A stretch of DNA of 64,000 bases, from the NCBI GenBank assembly GCA_963934795.1, contig CAWWAF010000002.1:1-64000 (forward strand), read 5' to 3'. Both the position numbers and the translations under genes were made by a program. Below are positions 34,412-42,811 of the stretch, in pieces. Every line of letters starts with the position of its first letter. Position 1 is the stretch's first letter. This stretch comes from UBA8438 sp963934795 (lineage in GTDB: Bacteria > Acidobacteriota > Vicinamibacteria > Vicinamibacterales > UBA8438). Below the pieces are notes generated by a model, which did not search any database, was not told where the DNA came from, and saw only the letters and a list, made by a program, of their open reading frames with translations.

Positions 34412-35719
34412 ATGACGATGACGACACATCTGCTCCGACAGCTGGGCGACCGGCGGCCCGTCGTGACAGCGCTTGCCCTTGCGGCGTGCCTGTTGGGCGC
34501 GACCACGGCCGGAGGCCAAACTGCGGCCCCCGCCGACTCCGTCTGGCTACCCTGGCTCGGATGCTGGCAGCTCGTGGAGGAAACCGGTGCACTGCCGGAC
34601 GAATGGGCGGATCGGCGGTCCTACGCCGATCGCGTCGTGGTGTGCCTGAACCCGACAACGGGCGACAACGCGGGCATGTCCGTCGAGGTGACCACCATCG
34701 CCGATGCCAAACGGGTACTCGTCGAGACGCTACACGCGGACGGTCGGCCGCAGCCCGTAGACGAAGCCACGTGCCGCGGCGAACGAAGAGACACCTGGTC
34801 GTCCGACGGGGCCAGGCTTTTCACACGGTCAGCGTTGACCTGCGAAGACGACACCGACCGCCTGGTGTCTGGTGTGGGTCTCATGTCCGATGCCTTGACC
34901 TGGCTGGACATCCAGCTCGTAGACGCGGGCGGTCGAAGCGCCGTGACGGTTCGCCGGTATCGACGGGTCGGCGAAGCGACGACGACCGATGCCGGGGCGA
35001 CCCCATTGCCACTACGGCTGCGGGCCCGGGCACGCGAGGCCGCACACCTGATTGCGACGACGGAACTCAGTACGAACGACATCATCGAGGCTCAGGACCT
35101 GGCCGAACAACCCGTCGTCGAAGCGCTCATGGTGGAAACAGATGCGTCGTTCGACCTCGATGGACGCGGGCTGATCGAGTTGGACGACGCTGGCGTCCCG
35201 AGTGACGTGATCGACCTGATGGTCGCCCTCTCGTTTCCCGATTGGTTTCACGTGGACCGGCCAGCGTCACGCGGCGGGTCTGGCGGCGGAGGTTTCACCT
35301 CTGCGGACCCGTGGGGCCCATACGGTCAGGCAGGGTTCCATGACTGGTATCCACTCTACGCGTCGCCGTTTGGCTACTACTACGGATGGTCGGCGTACGA
35401 CTCGCTGTACTACCTGAACCCGTATGGATCGGGGGTTGTGCTCACCGACGGCCGGAACGGCGGTCGACGCCTGGAGGCGCCGGCGGGACGCGCCTACGCC
35501 GGCCGAGGCTACTCGAGCATTGGGGCGAGGGAGCCGTCACAGGTATCAGAGCGGCGGGCGCGCCGACGAGGGAGCGACGGGGGCACGGCGTCGGTGCAAT
35601 CAGCCAGAGGGCGACGCAGCGGCGGCAGCACCAGTTCAACGAGCCAGGGCGGCGGACGTGCCACGTCCGGCGGCTACAGTCGAGGCGGGTCGACGGGACG
35701 AACCGCACGACCTCGCTAG
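34412..35719 (+). CDS. Secreted protein with Gly/Ser/Arg-rich C-terminus, function unknown
   Basis: 435 aa. Signal peptide (residues ~17-37, LALAACLLGATTAGGQ). The mature N-terminal domain begins WLPWLGCWQLVEETG; paired Cys residues (e.g. LGCW, VVCLN, ATCRG, LTCED) suggest disulfides and export. The middle has IELDDAGVPSDVIDLMVALSFPDWF, then a Tyr/Gly-rich stretch (FGYYYGWSAYDSLYYLNPYG) and a basic low-complexity tail. It follows the barrel gene by 24 bases. A strong hairpin follows. No family recognised. Confidence 0.7.
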   Translation: MTMTTHLLRQLGDRRPVVTALALAACLLGATTAGGQTAAPADSVWLPWLGCWQLVEETGALPDEWADRRSYADRVVVCLNPTTGDNAGMSVEVTTIADAKRVLVETLHADGRPQPVDEATCRGERRDTWSSDGARLFTRSALTCEDDTDRLVSGVGLMSDALTWLDIQLVDAGGRSAVTVRRYRRVGEATTTDAGATPLPLRLRARAREAAHLIATTELSTNDIIEAQDLAEQPVVEALMVETDASFDLDGRGLIELDDAGVPSDVIDLMVALSFPDWFHVDRPASRGGSGGGGFTSADPWGPYGQAGFHDWYPLYASPFGYYYGWSAYDSLYYLNPYGSGVVLTDGRNGGRRLEAPAGRAYAGRGYSSIGAREPSQVSERRARRRGSDGGTASVQSARGRRSGGSTSSTSQGGGRATSGGYSRGGSTGRTARPR

Positions 35720-35747
35720 TCCCTGGGGACTAACGGAAACAGGCGGC

Positions 35748-35782
35748 GTCAGTTCATGGGACCCCAGTGCCCATGAACTGAC
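35748..35782 (+). terminator. Perfect 13-bp inverted repeat in the 284-base gap
   Basis: GTCAGTTCATGGG, 9-base loop, CCCATGAACTGAC, beginning 28 bases after the stop. No T-run follows (AAAATGG), so it may be a Rho-dependent stop, an mRNA-stabilising hairpin or a protein-binding site. The rest of the gap to 36003 holds no gene that I can see. Confidence 0.5.
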
Positions 35783-36003
35783 AAAATGGATCAGTGGTGA
35801 ACATTTTCGTCACACTTGCCGCCTGATCACCGGCGCAAGTCATTCCGGGTTGACCGCGCAACACCCTTATTTCCGAATCAGTTGACCGGTTCATCGGCAG
35901 TCGCGACCGCTTGGTCACGATATTGCTACAACTAGCTGTGAGCGATGCCACGGTGTGGCGTCGCAATCCGCGGCGGTGAAGACGCCCCCAACGAAGGAAC
36001 ACT

Positions 36004-37089
36004 GTGACGGTTGAACCCACACTGGACGATGCCCATCGGTTGCTGAGAGAAGGACGGGTGGACAGCGCCATCGACGCCTACACCGCCCTCCTCAAAAACC
36101 GCCCCGATGACTGGACCACGGCCAACCGCCTTGGCGATCTATACGTACAGACGGGACAGCTGGATGCGGCGGTTGAACAGTTCAGCCATGTCGCGCAGTG
36201 TCTGGTTGAGAGAAACCTCTTGCCAAAAGCGGCGGCGCTGTACAAGAAAGTCCTGAAGGTCGCGCCAGGCGATGAATCGACACGAAGCCAACTCGTCGAC
36301 CTCGCGCTTCGGCAAGGATTTCTGGTCGAGGCGCTCGGCCATCTCACCGCGATGGCCGAGCAACGCCGCGCGACCGGCGACCACGCGGGTGCCCTTGAAG
36401 TGCAACACCGGATAGACAGCCTGCGACGGCCCGCTCTGGCCGCAACCGAGGCGGCGCCCGCGGAACGCGTGGATCCGGACGACACACAGGTGGCGATGGC
36501 GCCCCTGCCTACGGGACCTGACGCGCGGGAAGAAGCGACGGCCGTCCGCGAGGCCACGGGGCCTGGGCCGACGGCTACCGTCACCCAGTCCGAAGGGCGC
36601 GTCGAACGGACAGCCCAAGACCCTCAACGGCAACTCAAACTACAGCTGATCGAAGACGAGGTTCGGGCCGGGCGGCTGAAGCGCACGCGCCAGCTAGTGT
36701 TGGTCGTCCTCTCGGAGGCCAGCGATGCCACGGAGCACATCCTGGATCTGGCGAAACGGCTGACGGCGGAGGCCGGTGACGCCACCGTGATGTGCGCCGA
36801 CGCATTGCTTGATTCGGCGAGGCGGGGACAGGCCCCCCCGACGAACATCGCAGCGGTGCGGTCGCTGGCGGCGTGGGTACCGGCCCAGCCAGAAGGCGGC
36901 CAGTGGCCAGCCGGGCGCCTGGATCGGCTCGCGCGAATCGACGCGGCCGCGGCCTTGGAACTGGCACCAGAGAAACGACATTCCCTGGAAGAGATCGGAC
37001 CAGATCTGACCACCGGCGCGGAGGCGACCACGAGCCGCGCTCCGTCGCCCGCACCTCCATTCACGTCCGCTGTGGCGGCGGCCGTGTAA
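36004..37089 (+). CDS. Cytoplasmic TPR-repeat protein
   Basis: 361 aa from GTG 36004. Tetratricopeptide helices occupy residues ~5-135 (HRLLREGRVDSAIDAYTALL, NRLGDLYVQTGQLDAAVEQF, AAALYKKVLKVAPGDESTRSQ, ALRQGFLVEALGHL). A Pro/Ala/Glu-rich linker follows, then a second helical region (LKLQLIEDEVRAGRLKRTRQ onward) and a low-complexity tail. No signal peptide. It is probably a protein-protein scaffold; the partner is unknown. Stands alone between two gaps. Confidence 0.75.
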   Translation: MTVEPTLDDAHRLLREGRVDSAIDAYTALLKNRPDDWTTANRLGDLYVQTGQLDAAVEQFSHVAQCLVERNLLPKAAALYKKVLKVAPGDESTRSQLVDLALRQGFLVEALGHLTAMAEQRRATGDHAGALEVQHRIDSLRRPALAATEAAPAERVDPDDTQVAMAPLPTGPDAREEATAVREATGPGPTATVTQSEGRVERTAQDPQRQLKLQLIEDEVRAGRLKRTRQLVLVVLSEASDATEHILDLAKRLTAEAGDATVMCADALLDSARRGQAPPTNIAAVRSLAAWVPAQPEGGQWPAGRLDRLARIDAAAALELAPEKRHSLEEIGPDLTTGAEATTSRAPSPAPPFTSAVAAAV

Positions 37090-37093
37090 GCGG

Positions 37094-37127
37094 GGGGTCG
37101 TCGGTGGCTGTGGCCATCGGCGACCCC
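37094..37127 (+). terminator. Hairpin after the TPR gene in the 260-base convergent gap
   Basis: GGGGTCG (37094-37100) pairs with CGACCCC (37121-37127), followed by ggtttt. A second small stem GCCACC/GGTGGC lies at 37144-37160. The remaining gap to 37349 shows no gene. Confidence 0.4.
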
Positions 37128-37349
37128 GGTTTTCCCAACCCCGGCCACCACGACGGTGGCAAGACCGCGGCCAGCCTTGCTCATACTGGCTAATACACTG
37201 GCCGATGACGGGCCAACCGTTTGGCCGAACACGCCAAACTGCAAGTCTCACACGCGGCCGTCCGGATGGATTCGCATACCCACCGAGGCCCACGCCCTGA
37301 ACGTCCACAGTCGCACATAGAGTGCGCTAAAGACCGTCCCCTCGCGCAA

Positions 37350-37775
37350 CTACCCTGCGAAGTGGCCCTTCAGCGAATCGAGCAGCGCTTTGTAGATCGG
37401 GTCACAGAACTCTTTGACTCCGCCTTGGCTATCCTGCCAAGTCGACGACCACTCCACGAAGGTGCCGTTGCCGTCGGTCACGGCGAAGACGCGGACTACG
37501 CCGATGTATCCGCTGACCCGGTCTCTGGACACCGCCTCAGGACCATCGTCGATGGAATACTTCACCATCCGGTCCACATCGTTGAGGCTCTGCAATGTCT
37601 CGTGAAACGCGCCGTTCAGGACCCGCTTCGCCCCGATCTGGTCACCGGCGGCGTCGCCGACCGGCTCGAGATTTGTGATCACGTTGGGCGCAAATGACAG
37701 GTCGTGAAAGTTGCGAAGCGCGGCCCATACCTGCTCGACCGGCGCGTTGACGACGCACGTGTTGTAGCACCCCAT
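37350..37775 (-). CDS. SRPBCC / polyketide cyclase-like protein
   Basis: 141 aa from ATG 37775; AGGAGGGA directly upstream fixes this start. The N-terminus VVNAPVEQVWAALRNFHDLSF and the later VSGYIGVVRVFAVTDGNGTFVEWSSTW strand pair fit the START/SRPBCC family close to PR-10-like and MxaD-type proteins. The C-terminal helix PIYKALLDSLKGHF closes the cavity. Ligand unknown; cytoplasmic. Transcribed from its own upstream promoter. Confidence 0.82.
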   Translation of the reverse strand: MGCYNTCVVNAPVEQVWAALRNFHDLSFAPNVITNLEPVGDAAGDQIGAKRVLNGAFHETLQSLNDVDRMVKYSIDDGPEAVSRDRVSGYIGVVRVFAVTDGNGTFVEWSSTWQDSQGGVKEFCDPIYKALLDSLKGHFAG

Positions 37776-37864
37776 TGATCCCTCCTGCTGCCAGCTTCGT
37801 CTCACTGTCCTGTCACCAACCACGGCATCAGCACATGAGACACTAGTTCCATGGACAATCAACG

Positions 37865-37870
37865 ATTATA
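37865..37870 (-). promoter_or_regulatory. Consensus -10 TATAAT for the SRPBCC gene
   Basis: Reverse-strand TATAAT with a weak TTTTGT 16 bases upstream. Transcription near 37858 gives a leader of about 80 bases that contains the strong ribosome site. Confidence 0.45.
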
Positions 37871-37952
37871 GACACAGACTGCCTAGACAAAACCTACGTC
37901 GGTATCACACGCGTGGTAGATCTCACCTAAACGCGAGAATGACAGTGGCGCC

Positions 37953-38681
37953 ATGATCGACATCACTCAACTCGTCAAGGTCTACGACGGTTTTCGGGCC
38001 GTGGACGGGTTGTCGCTCCGGGTCGAGACGGGGCAAATTCTCGGCCTGGTCGGCCCCAACGGCGCTGGCAAGACGACGACGCTTCGCTGTCTGGCTGGAA
38101 TCATTCCTCCGACATCTGGGCACATCACCATCGCCGGCTTTGACCTGCACACCCATCCCATCGAGGCCCGCCAACGACTCGCGTTTGTGCCGGATGAACC
38201 GCACCTGTTTGACCATCTGACGGCGCTCGACCATCTCACGCTGTTCGCACGGCTCTACGGGGTCACGGACGGACCGACACGGGCCGAGACGTTGCTGGAG
38301 GAAGCTGAACTCGTCGACCAACGTCTGTCATTCCCGAGCGAGCTGTCACGCGGTATGAAACAGAAATTGGTCGTGGCGTGCGCCTTGCTCCATCGCCCAG
38401 AGGTCCTGGTGCTCGACGAGCCGCTCACCGGTCTTGACCCGGCCGCTATGCGCCGGATGAAGCGGACGGTGCGCGATACCGCTGCGGCCGGCGCGTCGGT
38501 TATCGTCTCGTCGCACATGCTGCAGCTGGTCGAAGAAGTCTGCGACCGGGTGCTGATCGTGAACCGTGGGACGCAGGTGCTCGCGGGGACGCTCGACGAA
38601 ATTCGTCTCCAGTTGCCGGACGTCGACGCGGACGCGGATCTGGAGACGCTCTTCATGAAGGCGACGGGTGCAGACACGTGA
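37953..38681 (+). CDS. ABC transporter ATP-binding protein
   Basis: 242 aa. Walker A GPNGAGKTTT, signature ELSRGMKQKL (variant LSxG with Arg), Walker B VLVLDEPLTGLDP and switch His in VSSHMLQ. The layout and LEVCDR-like end match ABC-2-type exporter ATPases of the CcmA/NatA kind. It overlaps the permease gene by 4 bases (GTGA), so the two make one exporter. Substrate unknown. Confidence 0.92.
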   Translation: MIDITQLVKVYDGFRAVDGLSLRVETGQILGLVGPNGAGKTTTLRCLAGIIPPTSGHITIAGFDLHTHPIEARQRLAFVPDEPHLFDHLTALDHLTLFARLYGVTDGPTRAETLLEEAELVDQRLSFPSELSRGMKQKLVVACALLHRPEVLVLDEPLTGLDPAAMRRMKRTVRDTAAAGASVIVSSHMLQLVEEVCDRVLIVNRGTQVLAGTLDEIRLQLPDVDADADLETLFMKATGADT

Positions 38682-40522
38682 CACCCCTGCTGTTTCTCAT
38701 GTGGCGGTCGCTACATGGCCGCGTGACGCGGTGGCTTCGGCTCATGAAGCAGCCGAAGTATCTGGTCGGAACGCTGGCCGGCGTGGCGTGGATGGCGATG
38801 TTTGCGCTGCGCCCGATGCTACGCGCCAACCGCACCGCCGAGTTGGGCGAGCAGATCGCCAACATCGTGGAATGGCTCCCGGCACTCGAGACGGCCGCGG
38901 CCCTGGCGTTGGTGGTTGCCCTGTCGCTGTGGTGGCTGTGGCCGTTCGGCAAGGCGTCGCTTGAGTTGAGCGAAACCGAACTGCATCTCCTCTTGCCGGC
39001 ACCGGTACGGCGGAGACACCTGATCCAGTACGCCTTGTTGCGCAGTCAATGGGGCATCTTGTTTGGCTGTTTCATGATTTCGTTGTTCTCCTCTGGCGGC
39101 GTGCCGGGCCTCTTCGCCTGGCGATTCCTCACCGTCTGGATGCTCTTGACGCTCTGGCATTTGCATGGCCGCGGCCGCGGCCTGTGGCTCGCCCGTCTCC
39201 AGGAATTGCCCCGAGCCCTTGCTTGGCGCAGGCGAGCGGCGGTGGTGGCGGTGGTGGCGAGCGTGTGGGTGCTCTTGGCATCTGGAATCGCCTCGTTGGC
39301 AACGCCGCTCTCAGAGCTCAGTACCGACGGCGCCGCGACCCTACAGGGGACCCTCTCGCTGGAACGGTTACGAACTGACGCTCCCCTGTTCGCACTGCTA
39401 CTCACGCCGACGCGGTGGCTGGTCGGCCCGACCTTTGGTGGATTGGTCCCCAACGCCCCACTCGTGGGACGGCTTGCGTCCGCCGCCTGGCCGCTCCTCC
39501 TGGTGATCGCCCACAACGAGTGGGTCGTGCGGTCGCAGACCCGTTTCGAAGAGGCCACACTGGAACGGTCACGCCGGCAAGCCGCGAAGGGGGACGCGGC
39601 AGCGCGTTTTCGCAAGGTCCGGCGACGTCGACGCCTGCACGCGCCGTTCACGCTCAGACCCGTCGGGCGCCCTGAAACGGCCATCGTGTGGAAGAACCTG
39701 ATGCTGGCACATCGCACCCATCTTGGTGTGGCGGTCGGCGCCGGCGCGGCCGTCGTCGCGGTCGCGGCCGTCGTCGTCGCGTCAACCGGGCTGCCAACGT
39801 GGTTGATCGCGATCATGACCGTGGCCGGGACGGTAGGGCTGGGTGTCACGCCGCTGATGGCCGGGCACCAGTGGCGCAATGACTTGCGCACCGATTTGCT
39901 ACGGATCGACGTCATCCGGACCTGGCCCATCGACGGCTGGCGCTTGTTCACGTCACAAGTGGTACCACCCGCGATGGTCGCAACCCTCTACGCGGCGGGC
40001 GCGGGCGGCCTGCTGCTGATCGCCGGCATCGCGGCCACGCGCCCTGGCGCCAGCGGCACAGTGCTTCTACCGCCCGACCTGGCCACGTCGCTCGGTGTGT
40101 CCCAGCTCACCTTGCTGTTGCTCGGGCTGGCCACCCTGCTACCGCTCGTGGCCGCGGTCGCAGCACTGTCAGCCACCCTCCAGAATCTGCTGGCCTTGCT
40201 CTGGCCCAGTTGGATCCAGTTGGGCCAACGTCGTGCCGGGTCGGCCGCCCACATCGGGCAAGGGATGTTGACCGGCCTGGGACTGCTGGTGGCCCTGGCG
40301 GTGGGGCTGCTGCCAGGCGGGCTCCTCATCGGCACCTGGTTGTTTCTCCAATTGCGCGTAGCGGAGGTGCCGCTTATCGCGTGGCAGCTGCCGCTGCTGG
40401 GTATGACTGCCGTCATCCCCCTCGCCGTCATTGTCTGGCTCCTGACCAGATTCGGAGGCGTGCTCTGGGATCAATTGGACCCATCGGCAGAACTGCTCGG
40501 AGCGGGACGAGCGGCTTCCTAA
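38678..40522 (+). CDS. ABC-2-like exporter permease
   Basis: 614 aa from the GTG that overlaps the ATPase stop. Many hydrophobic helices: GVAWMAMFAL, LAWKAL-like VVAVVASVWVLLASG, AVAVGAGAAVVAVAAVVVAS, TLLLLGLATLLPLVAAVAAL and a C-terminal pair. A basic cytoplasmic segment (FRKVRRRRRLHAPFTLRPVGRP) sits before the central helices and is typical of this family. Together with the upstream ATPase it probably exports or rearranges an envelope component. Substrate unknown. Ends 12 bases before the opposite-strand gene. Confidence 0.85.
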   Translation: MTPLLFLMWRSLHGRVTRWLRLMKQPKYLVGTLAGVAWMAMFALRPMLRANRTAELGEQIANIVEWLPALETAAALALVVALSLWWLWPFGKASLELSETELHLLLPAPVRRRHLIQYALLRSQWGILFGCFMISLFSSGGVPGLFAWRFLTVWMLLTLWHLHGRGRGLWLARLQELPRALAWRRRAAVVAVVASVWVLLASGIASLATPLSELSTDGAATLQGTLSLERLRTDAPLFALLLTPTRWLVGPTFGGLVPNAPLVGRLASAAWPLLLVIAHNEWVVRSQTRFEEATLERSRRQAAKGDAAARFRKVRRRRRLHAPFTLRPVGRPETAIVWKNLMLAHRTHLGVAVGAGAAVVAVAAVVVASTGLPTWLIAIMTVAGTVGLGVTPLMAGHQWRNDLRTDLLRIDVIRTWPIDGWRLFTSQVVPPAMVATLYAAGAGGLLLIAGIAATRPGASGTVLLPPDLATSLGVSQLTLLLLGLATLLPLVAAVAALSATLQNLLALLWPSWIQLGQRRAGSAAHIGQGMLTGLGLLVALAVGLLPGGLLIGTWLFLQLRVAEVPLIAWQLPLLGMTAVIPLAVIVWLLTRFGGVLWDQLDPSAELLGAGRAAS

Positions 40523-40533
40523 CTCGCCTCTGA

Positions 40534-40977
40534 CTACGGCGCGAAGCTTGACCGCGACCGGATGCCCCACCGGTTATCAATGCGCGTGACGATATACAGG
40601 GAGTCGAATTTGGCGAGTCGTTCGTCAGCGGCGTTGTAGCGGCTGAAGATGACAACAACGTGCACCTTGTCAGGGTAGGCCTGCACGACGGTCCTTCGGT
40701 CCCACGCGCTGTGATCCCAGCCGAACCGTTCGGCGAACCTCACAAAATCAAACTGATCGACGCACTCCTGGAAGGTCTCGTAGCTGCGGACCGCGCCACT
40801 CGCGAACCGCACGTGTGGATAGTGGAACGTCCCCCCCTCGGGCGGGGCCTTGTCCCGTCCAGGGAGGGTGACGCCAGAGCTGTTCAGGACACCGCCATGC
40901 GAACGGGCTATGGCCCAGCGCCTCCACTGCATCACCGGGCTCGAGGCACGAGCCACAGACATGGCGTCGTCGTACAT
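40534..40977 (-). CDS. Small protein of unknown function, possible SnoaL/NTF2-like fold
   Basis: 147 aa from ATG 40977, or shorter from later Met codons; the start is uncertain because ATG 40977 sits at the end of a terminator T-run. The C-terminal two-thirds alternates strands and helices (GTFHYPHVRFASGAVRSYET, VVQAYPDKVHVVVIFSRYNA, FDSLYIVTRIDNRWGIRSRS) in the manner of NTF2-like proteins that often detoxify or bind small ligands. No catalytic residues can be named. It lies downstream of the exbD terminator and may have its own promoter. Confidence 0.6.
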   Translation of the reverse strand: MYDDAMSVARASSPVMQWRRWAIARSHGGVLNSSGVTLPGRDKAPPEGGTFHYPHVRFASGAVRSYETFQECVDQFDFVRFAERFGWDHSAWDRRTVVQAYPDKVHVVVIFSRYNAADERLAKFDSLYIVTRIDNRWGIRSRSSFAP

Positions 40978-41012
40978 AAAAAAAACCGACGTGGCAGAAC
41001 GCCACGCCGGTT
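40978..41012 (-). terminator. Intrinsic terminator of the tonB-exbB-exbD-exbD operon
   Basis: Reverse strand: AACCGGCGTGGC, 5-base loop, GCCACGTCGGTT (one mismatch) followed by eight T residues. It lies 24 bases after the last exbD stop. Confidence 0.85.
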
Positions 41013-41035
41013 CCAGTGTTTCCCGCTCGTTCGGC

Positions 41036-41497
41036 CTACAGCGCGTCGGCTCCGCCGGACCGCCGCATCTGCTCGGTGACAATACCCACCTTGGTGATAC
41101 CAGCGCCTTTCGCGGCGTCGATCACTTCGATGATCTCACCATACCGAAGATTTCCAGCACCAGCAATGAACATCGTCTTCTCGCGACGTTGTTCAAAAAT
41201 GGTACGCAAGCGCTGCTCAAGCTGCTGAATCGCCACCGGCTGCTGATTGATCGTAATCACGCGATCAGCGGTGTACTGCAGCACGATTTGGCTTGAATCG
41301 GCGGCCGCCTGCTGCGCGCCGCGTGTCTCGAGCGGTAGATTGATATCGAGACCACGCTGCGACAGAGGCAACGCCGCCAGGAAGATCACGATCAGCACCA
41401 GCAACACGTCGATAAACGGCGTGATATTGATGTCCGCATTGGAGTGTGGTGCCTCGGCGGTGACAACATCGTCCGCCTCGTGATGACGATTACTCAT
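41036..41497 (-). CDS. exbD: ExbD/TolR family biopolymer transport protein, second copy
   Basis: 153 aa from ATG 41497. One membrane helix near residues 28-48 preceded by the hallmark NADINITPFIDVLLVLIVIF, with the proton-relay Asp in ITPFIDVLL. The periplasmic domain has a flexible Gln-rich portion and ends in GITKVGIVTEQMRR. It overlaps no gene but sits 1 base after the first exbD stop. Two diverged ExbD paralogues from one operon may form a heterodimer within one ExbB pentamer. Confidence 0.93.
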   Translation of the reverse strand: MSNRHHEADDVVTAEAPHSNADINITPFIDVLLVLIVIFLAALPLSQRGLDINLPLETRGAQQAAADSSQIVLQYTADRVITINQQPVAIQQLEQRLRTIFEQRREKTMFIAGAGNLRYGEIIEVIDAAKGAGITKVGIVTEQMRRSGGADAL

Positions 41498-41498
41498 C

Positions 41499-41960
41499 CT
41501 ATTCGCCCCCTCCGGCGCCGGCGCCTTCGCCACCACCGCCGCCACTGCCAACCTTGCGCTCGGTGATCAGCCCGATGTTCTCAATGCCCGCTCGCTGAAG
41601 CCGGTCAAGGACGCTCATCACGCTGCTGTATTGCGCGTCCTGGTCCGCCTTGATCAGCACGACCCGCTCAAGCTTGCGTTCGAGCGCAGCCTGGACGTTG
41701 TTCAACATCTCAGTCTCTGAAGACTCGATGTTGTCGACGAAGAAACGACCATCGGCGGTGACCGCCAGCGTCGTCTGCTCATCGCTTTCAGGCTTGTCTT
41801 CGGTGTTCGCAGCCTCGGGCAGCGTGAGGTCAACGCCCTGCTGCAAAAGGGGGGCGATCAGCATGACGATGATGAGCAGGACCAGCATCACATCCGCAAG
41901 CGGAGTGATGTTGATCTCCGAATTCATCCCGCCCTTCTCGCCGCCTACACTCATTCCCAT
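41499..41960 (-). CDS. exbD: ExbD/TolR family biopolymer transport protein, first copy
   Basis: 153 aa. N-terminal MNSEINITPLADVMLVLLIIVMLIAP with the functional Asp in TPLADVML; a Glu/Asp-rich periplasmic linker, then AGIENIGLITERK and a Gly-rich tail. The TolR/ExbD proton pathway with ExbB energises outer-membrane TonB-dependent receptors. It lies 77 bases after exbB; the gap carries a perfect 14-bp hairpin. Confidence 0.93.
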   Translation of the reverse strand: MGMSVGGEKGGMNSEINITPLADVMLVLLIIVMLIAPLLQQGVDLTLPEAANTEDKPESDEQTTLAVTADGRFFVDNIESSETEMLNNVQAALERKLERVVLIKADQDAQYSSVMSVLDRLQRAGIENIGLITERKVGSGGGGGEGAGAGGGE

Positions 41961-41998
41961 AGGTATGCCTCCTCGGCTCGTCCCGGTATGGTTGTTGG

Positions 41999-42031
41999 GA
42001 CGGCCTGCCGCGAGTGACGCGGCAGGCCGTC
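41999..42031 (-). promoter_or_regulatory. Perfect 14-bp hairpin between exbB and exbD
   Basis: GACGGCCTGCCGCG / CGCGGCAGGCCGTC with a 5-base loop, 6 bases after the exbB stop and no T-run. It could stabilise exbB mRNA or partially terminate, setting ExbB:ExbD ratios. Confidence 0.6.
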
Positions 42032-42037
42032 ACCCCA

Positions 42038-42709
42038 CTAGTCCGACTTCTTGATGAAGTAGTCGACGAGCTCGGACGACGAGTTGTCCATCTCGACAGC
42101 GAAGAACTCGATACGGGACGTGAGGTAGTTGTAGAACCACACGGCCGGAATAGCCACGAGCAGCCCGACGGCGGTCCCGACGAGCGCTTCGGAAATACCA
42201 GCCGACACCGACCCCAGACCGCCAGAACCGGACGCCGCAATGCCCTGGAACGCGTTGATAACACCGATGGTCGTGGCCAACAGGCCGACGAACACGGCGG
42301 TCGCGCCGATGGTGGCCAGCGCGCCCATACCCTTCTTCAGGTCGGCGGCTGTCAATGCGCTCGCGCGTTGGATCGACCGTTTCACGGCGTCAATCACGTC
42401 GTCACGGCCCAGCGCGACACCCGATTCGCTCTGGAACTGATACTCCTGCAAGCCAGCCAACACCACTTTACCAAGGTGGCTGTACTTGTAGTTCTTCGAC
42501 TGCGACACGGCGATCGCATCCTTGAGACGGCCATCTTTGAGGTGCTTCGCCGCCTGCGGTGCAAACAACTTGGACTGTTTCGCCGCCTGCGTAAATGTGA
42601 ACAACCGCTCGAAGAACACGCCCACCGACCACATTGACATGAACGCCAGCATGATCATGAGTGACTTGACCGGAATGCCCATCTCTACCCACATCGTGAC
42701 AAAATCCAT
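42038..42709 (-). CDS. exbB: ExbB/TolQ-type MotA-ExbB proton channel protein
   Basis: 223 aa with AGGAGG upstream of ATG 42709. Three membrane helices (18-40, 118-140, 160-185) and the conserved MotA/TolQ/ExbB core GMGALATIGATAVFVGLLATTIGVINAFQGIA, with the polar Thr line of the pore. It assembles with the two ExbD subunits to use proton flow. It is followed by a short helical tail LVDYFIKKSD. Confidence 0.94.
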   Translation of the reverse strand: MDFVTMWVEMGIPVKSLMIMLAFMSMWSVGVFFERLFTFTQAAKQSKLFAPQAAKHLKDGRLKDAIAVSQSKNYKYSHLGKVVLAGLQEYQFQSESGVALGRDDVIDAVKRSIQRASALTAADLKKGMGALATIGATAVFVGLLATTIGVINAFQGIAASGSGGLGSVSAGISEALVGTAVGLLVAIPAVWFYNYLTSRIEFFAVEMDNSSSELVDYFIKKSD

Positions 42710-42811
42710 TGTGCCTCCTACCTAAGTTTCAAAGCCCTGATTCGTCGAGCCACGGCGCACCGGGCCTCCGGCACGTGCCGCACCACAGTTTCTTCGTTCG
42801 TACCCAACCTG

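Noticed and set aside
36004..37860. Possible tRNA or small RNA in the gaps around 35720-36003 and 37090-37349.
   Set aside because: No T-arm consensus, no cloverleaf pairing and no CCA end were seen; only the hairpins listed.
39046..39951. A 301-codon minus-strand frame inside the ABC permease.
   Set aside because: Antisense of hydrophobic helices, Ser/Thr/Arg-rich; the permease continues through it and is coupled to its ATPase.
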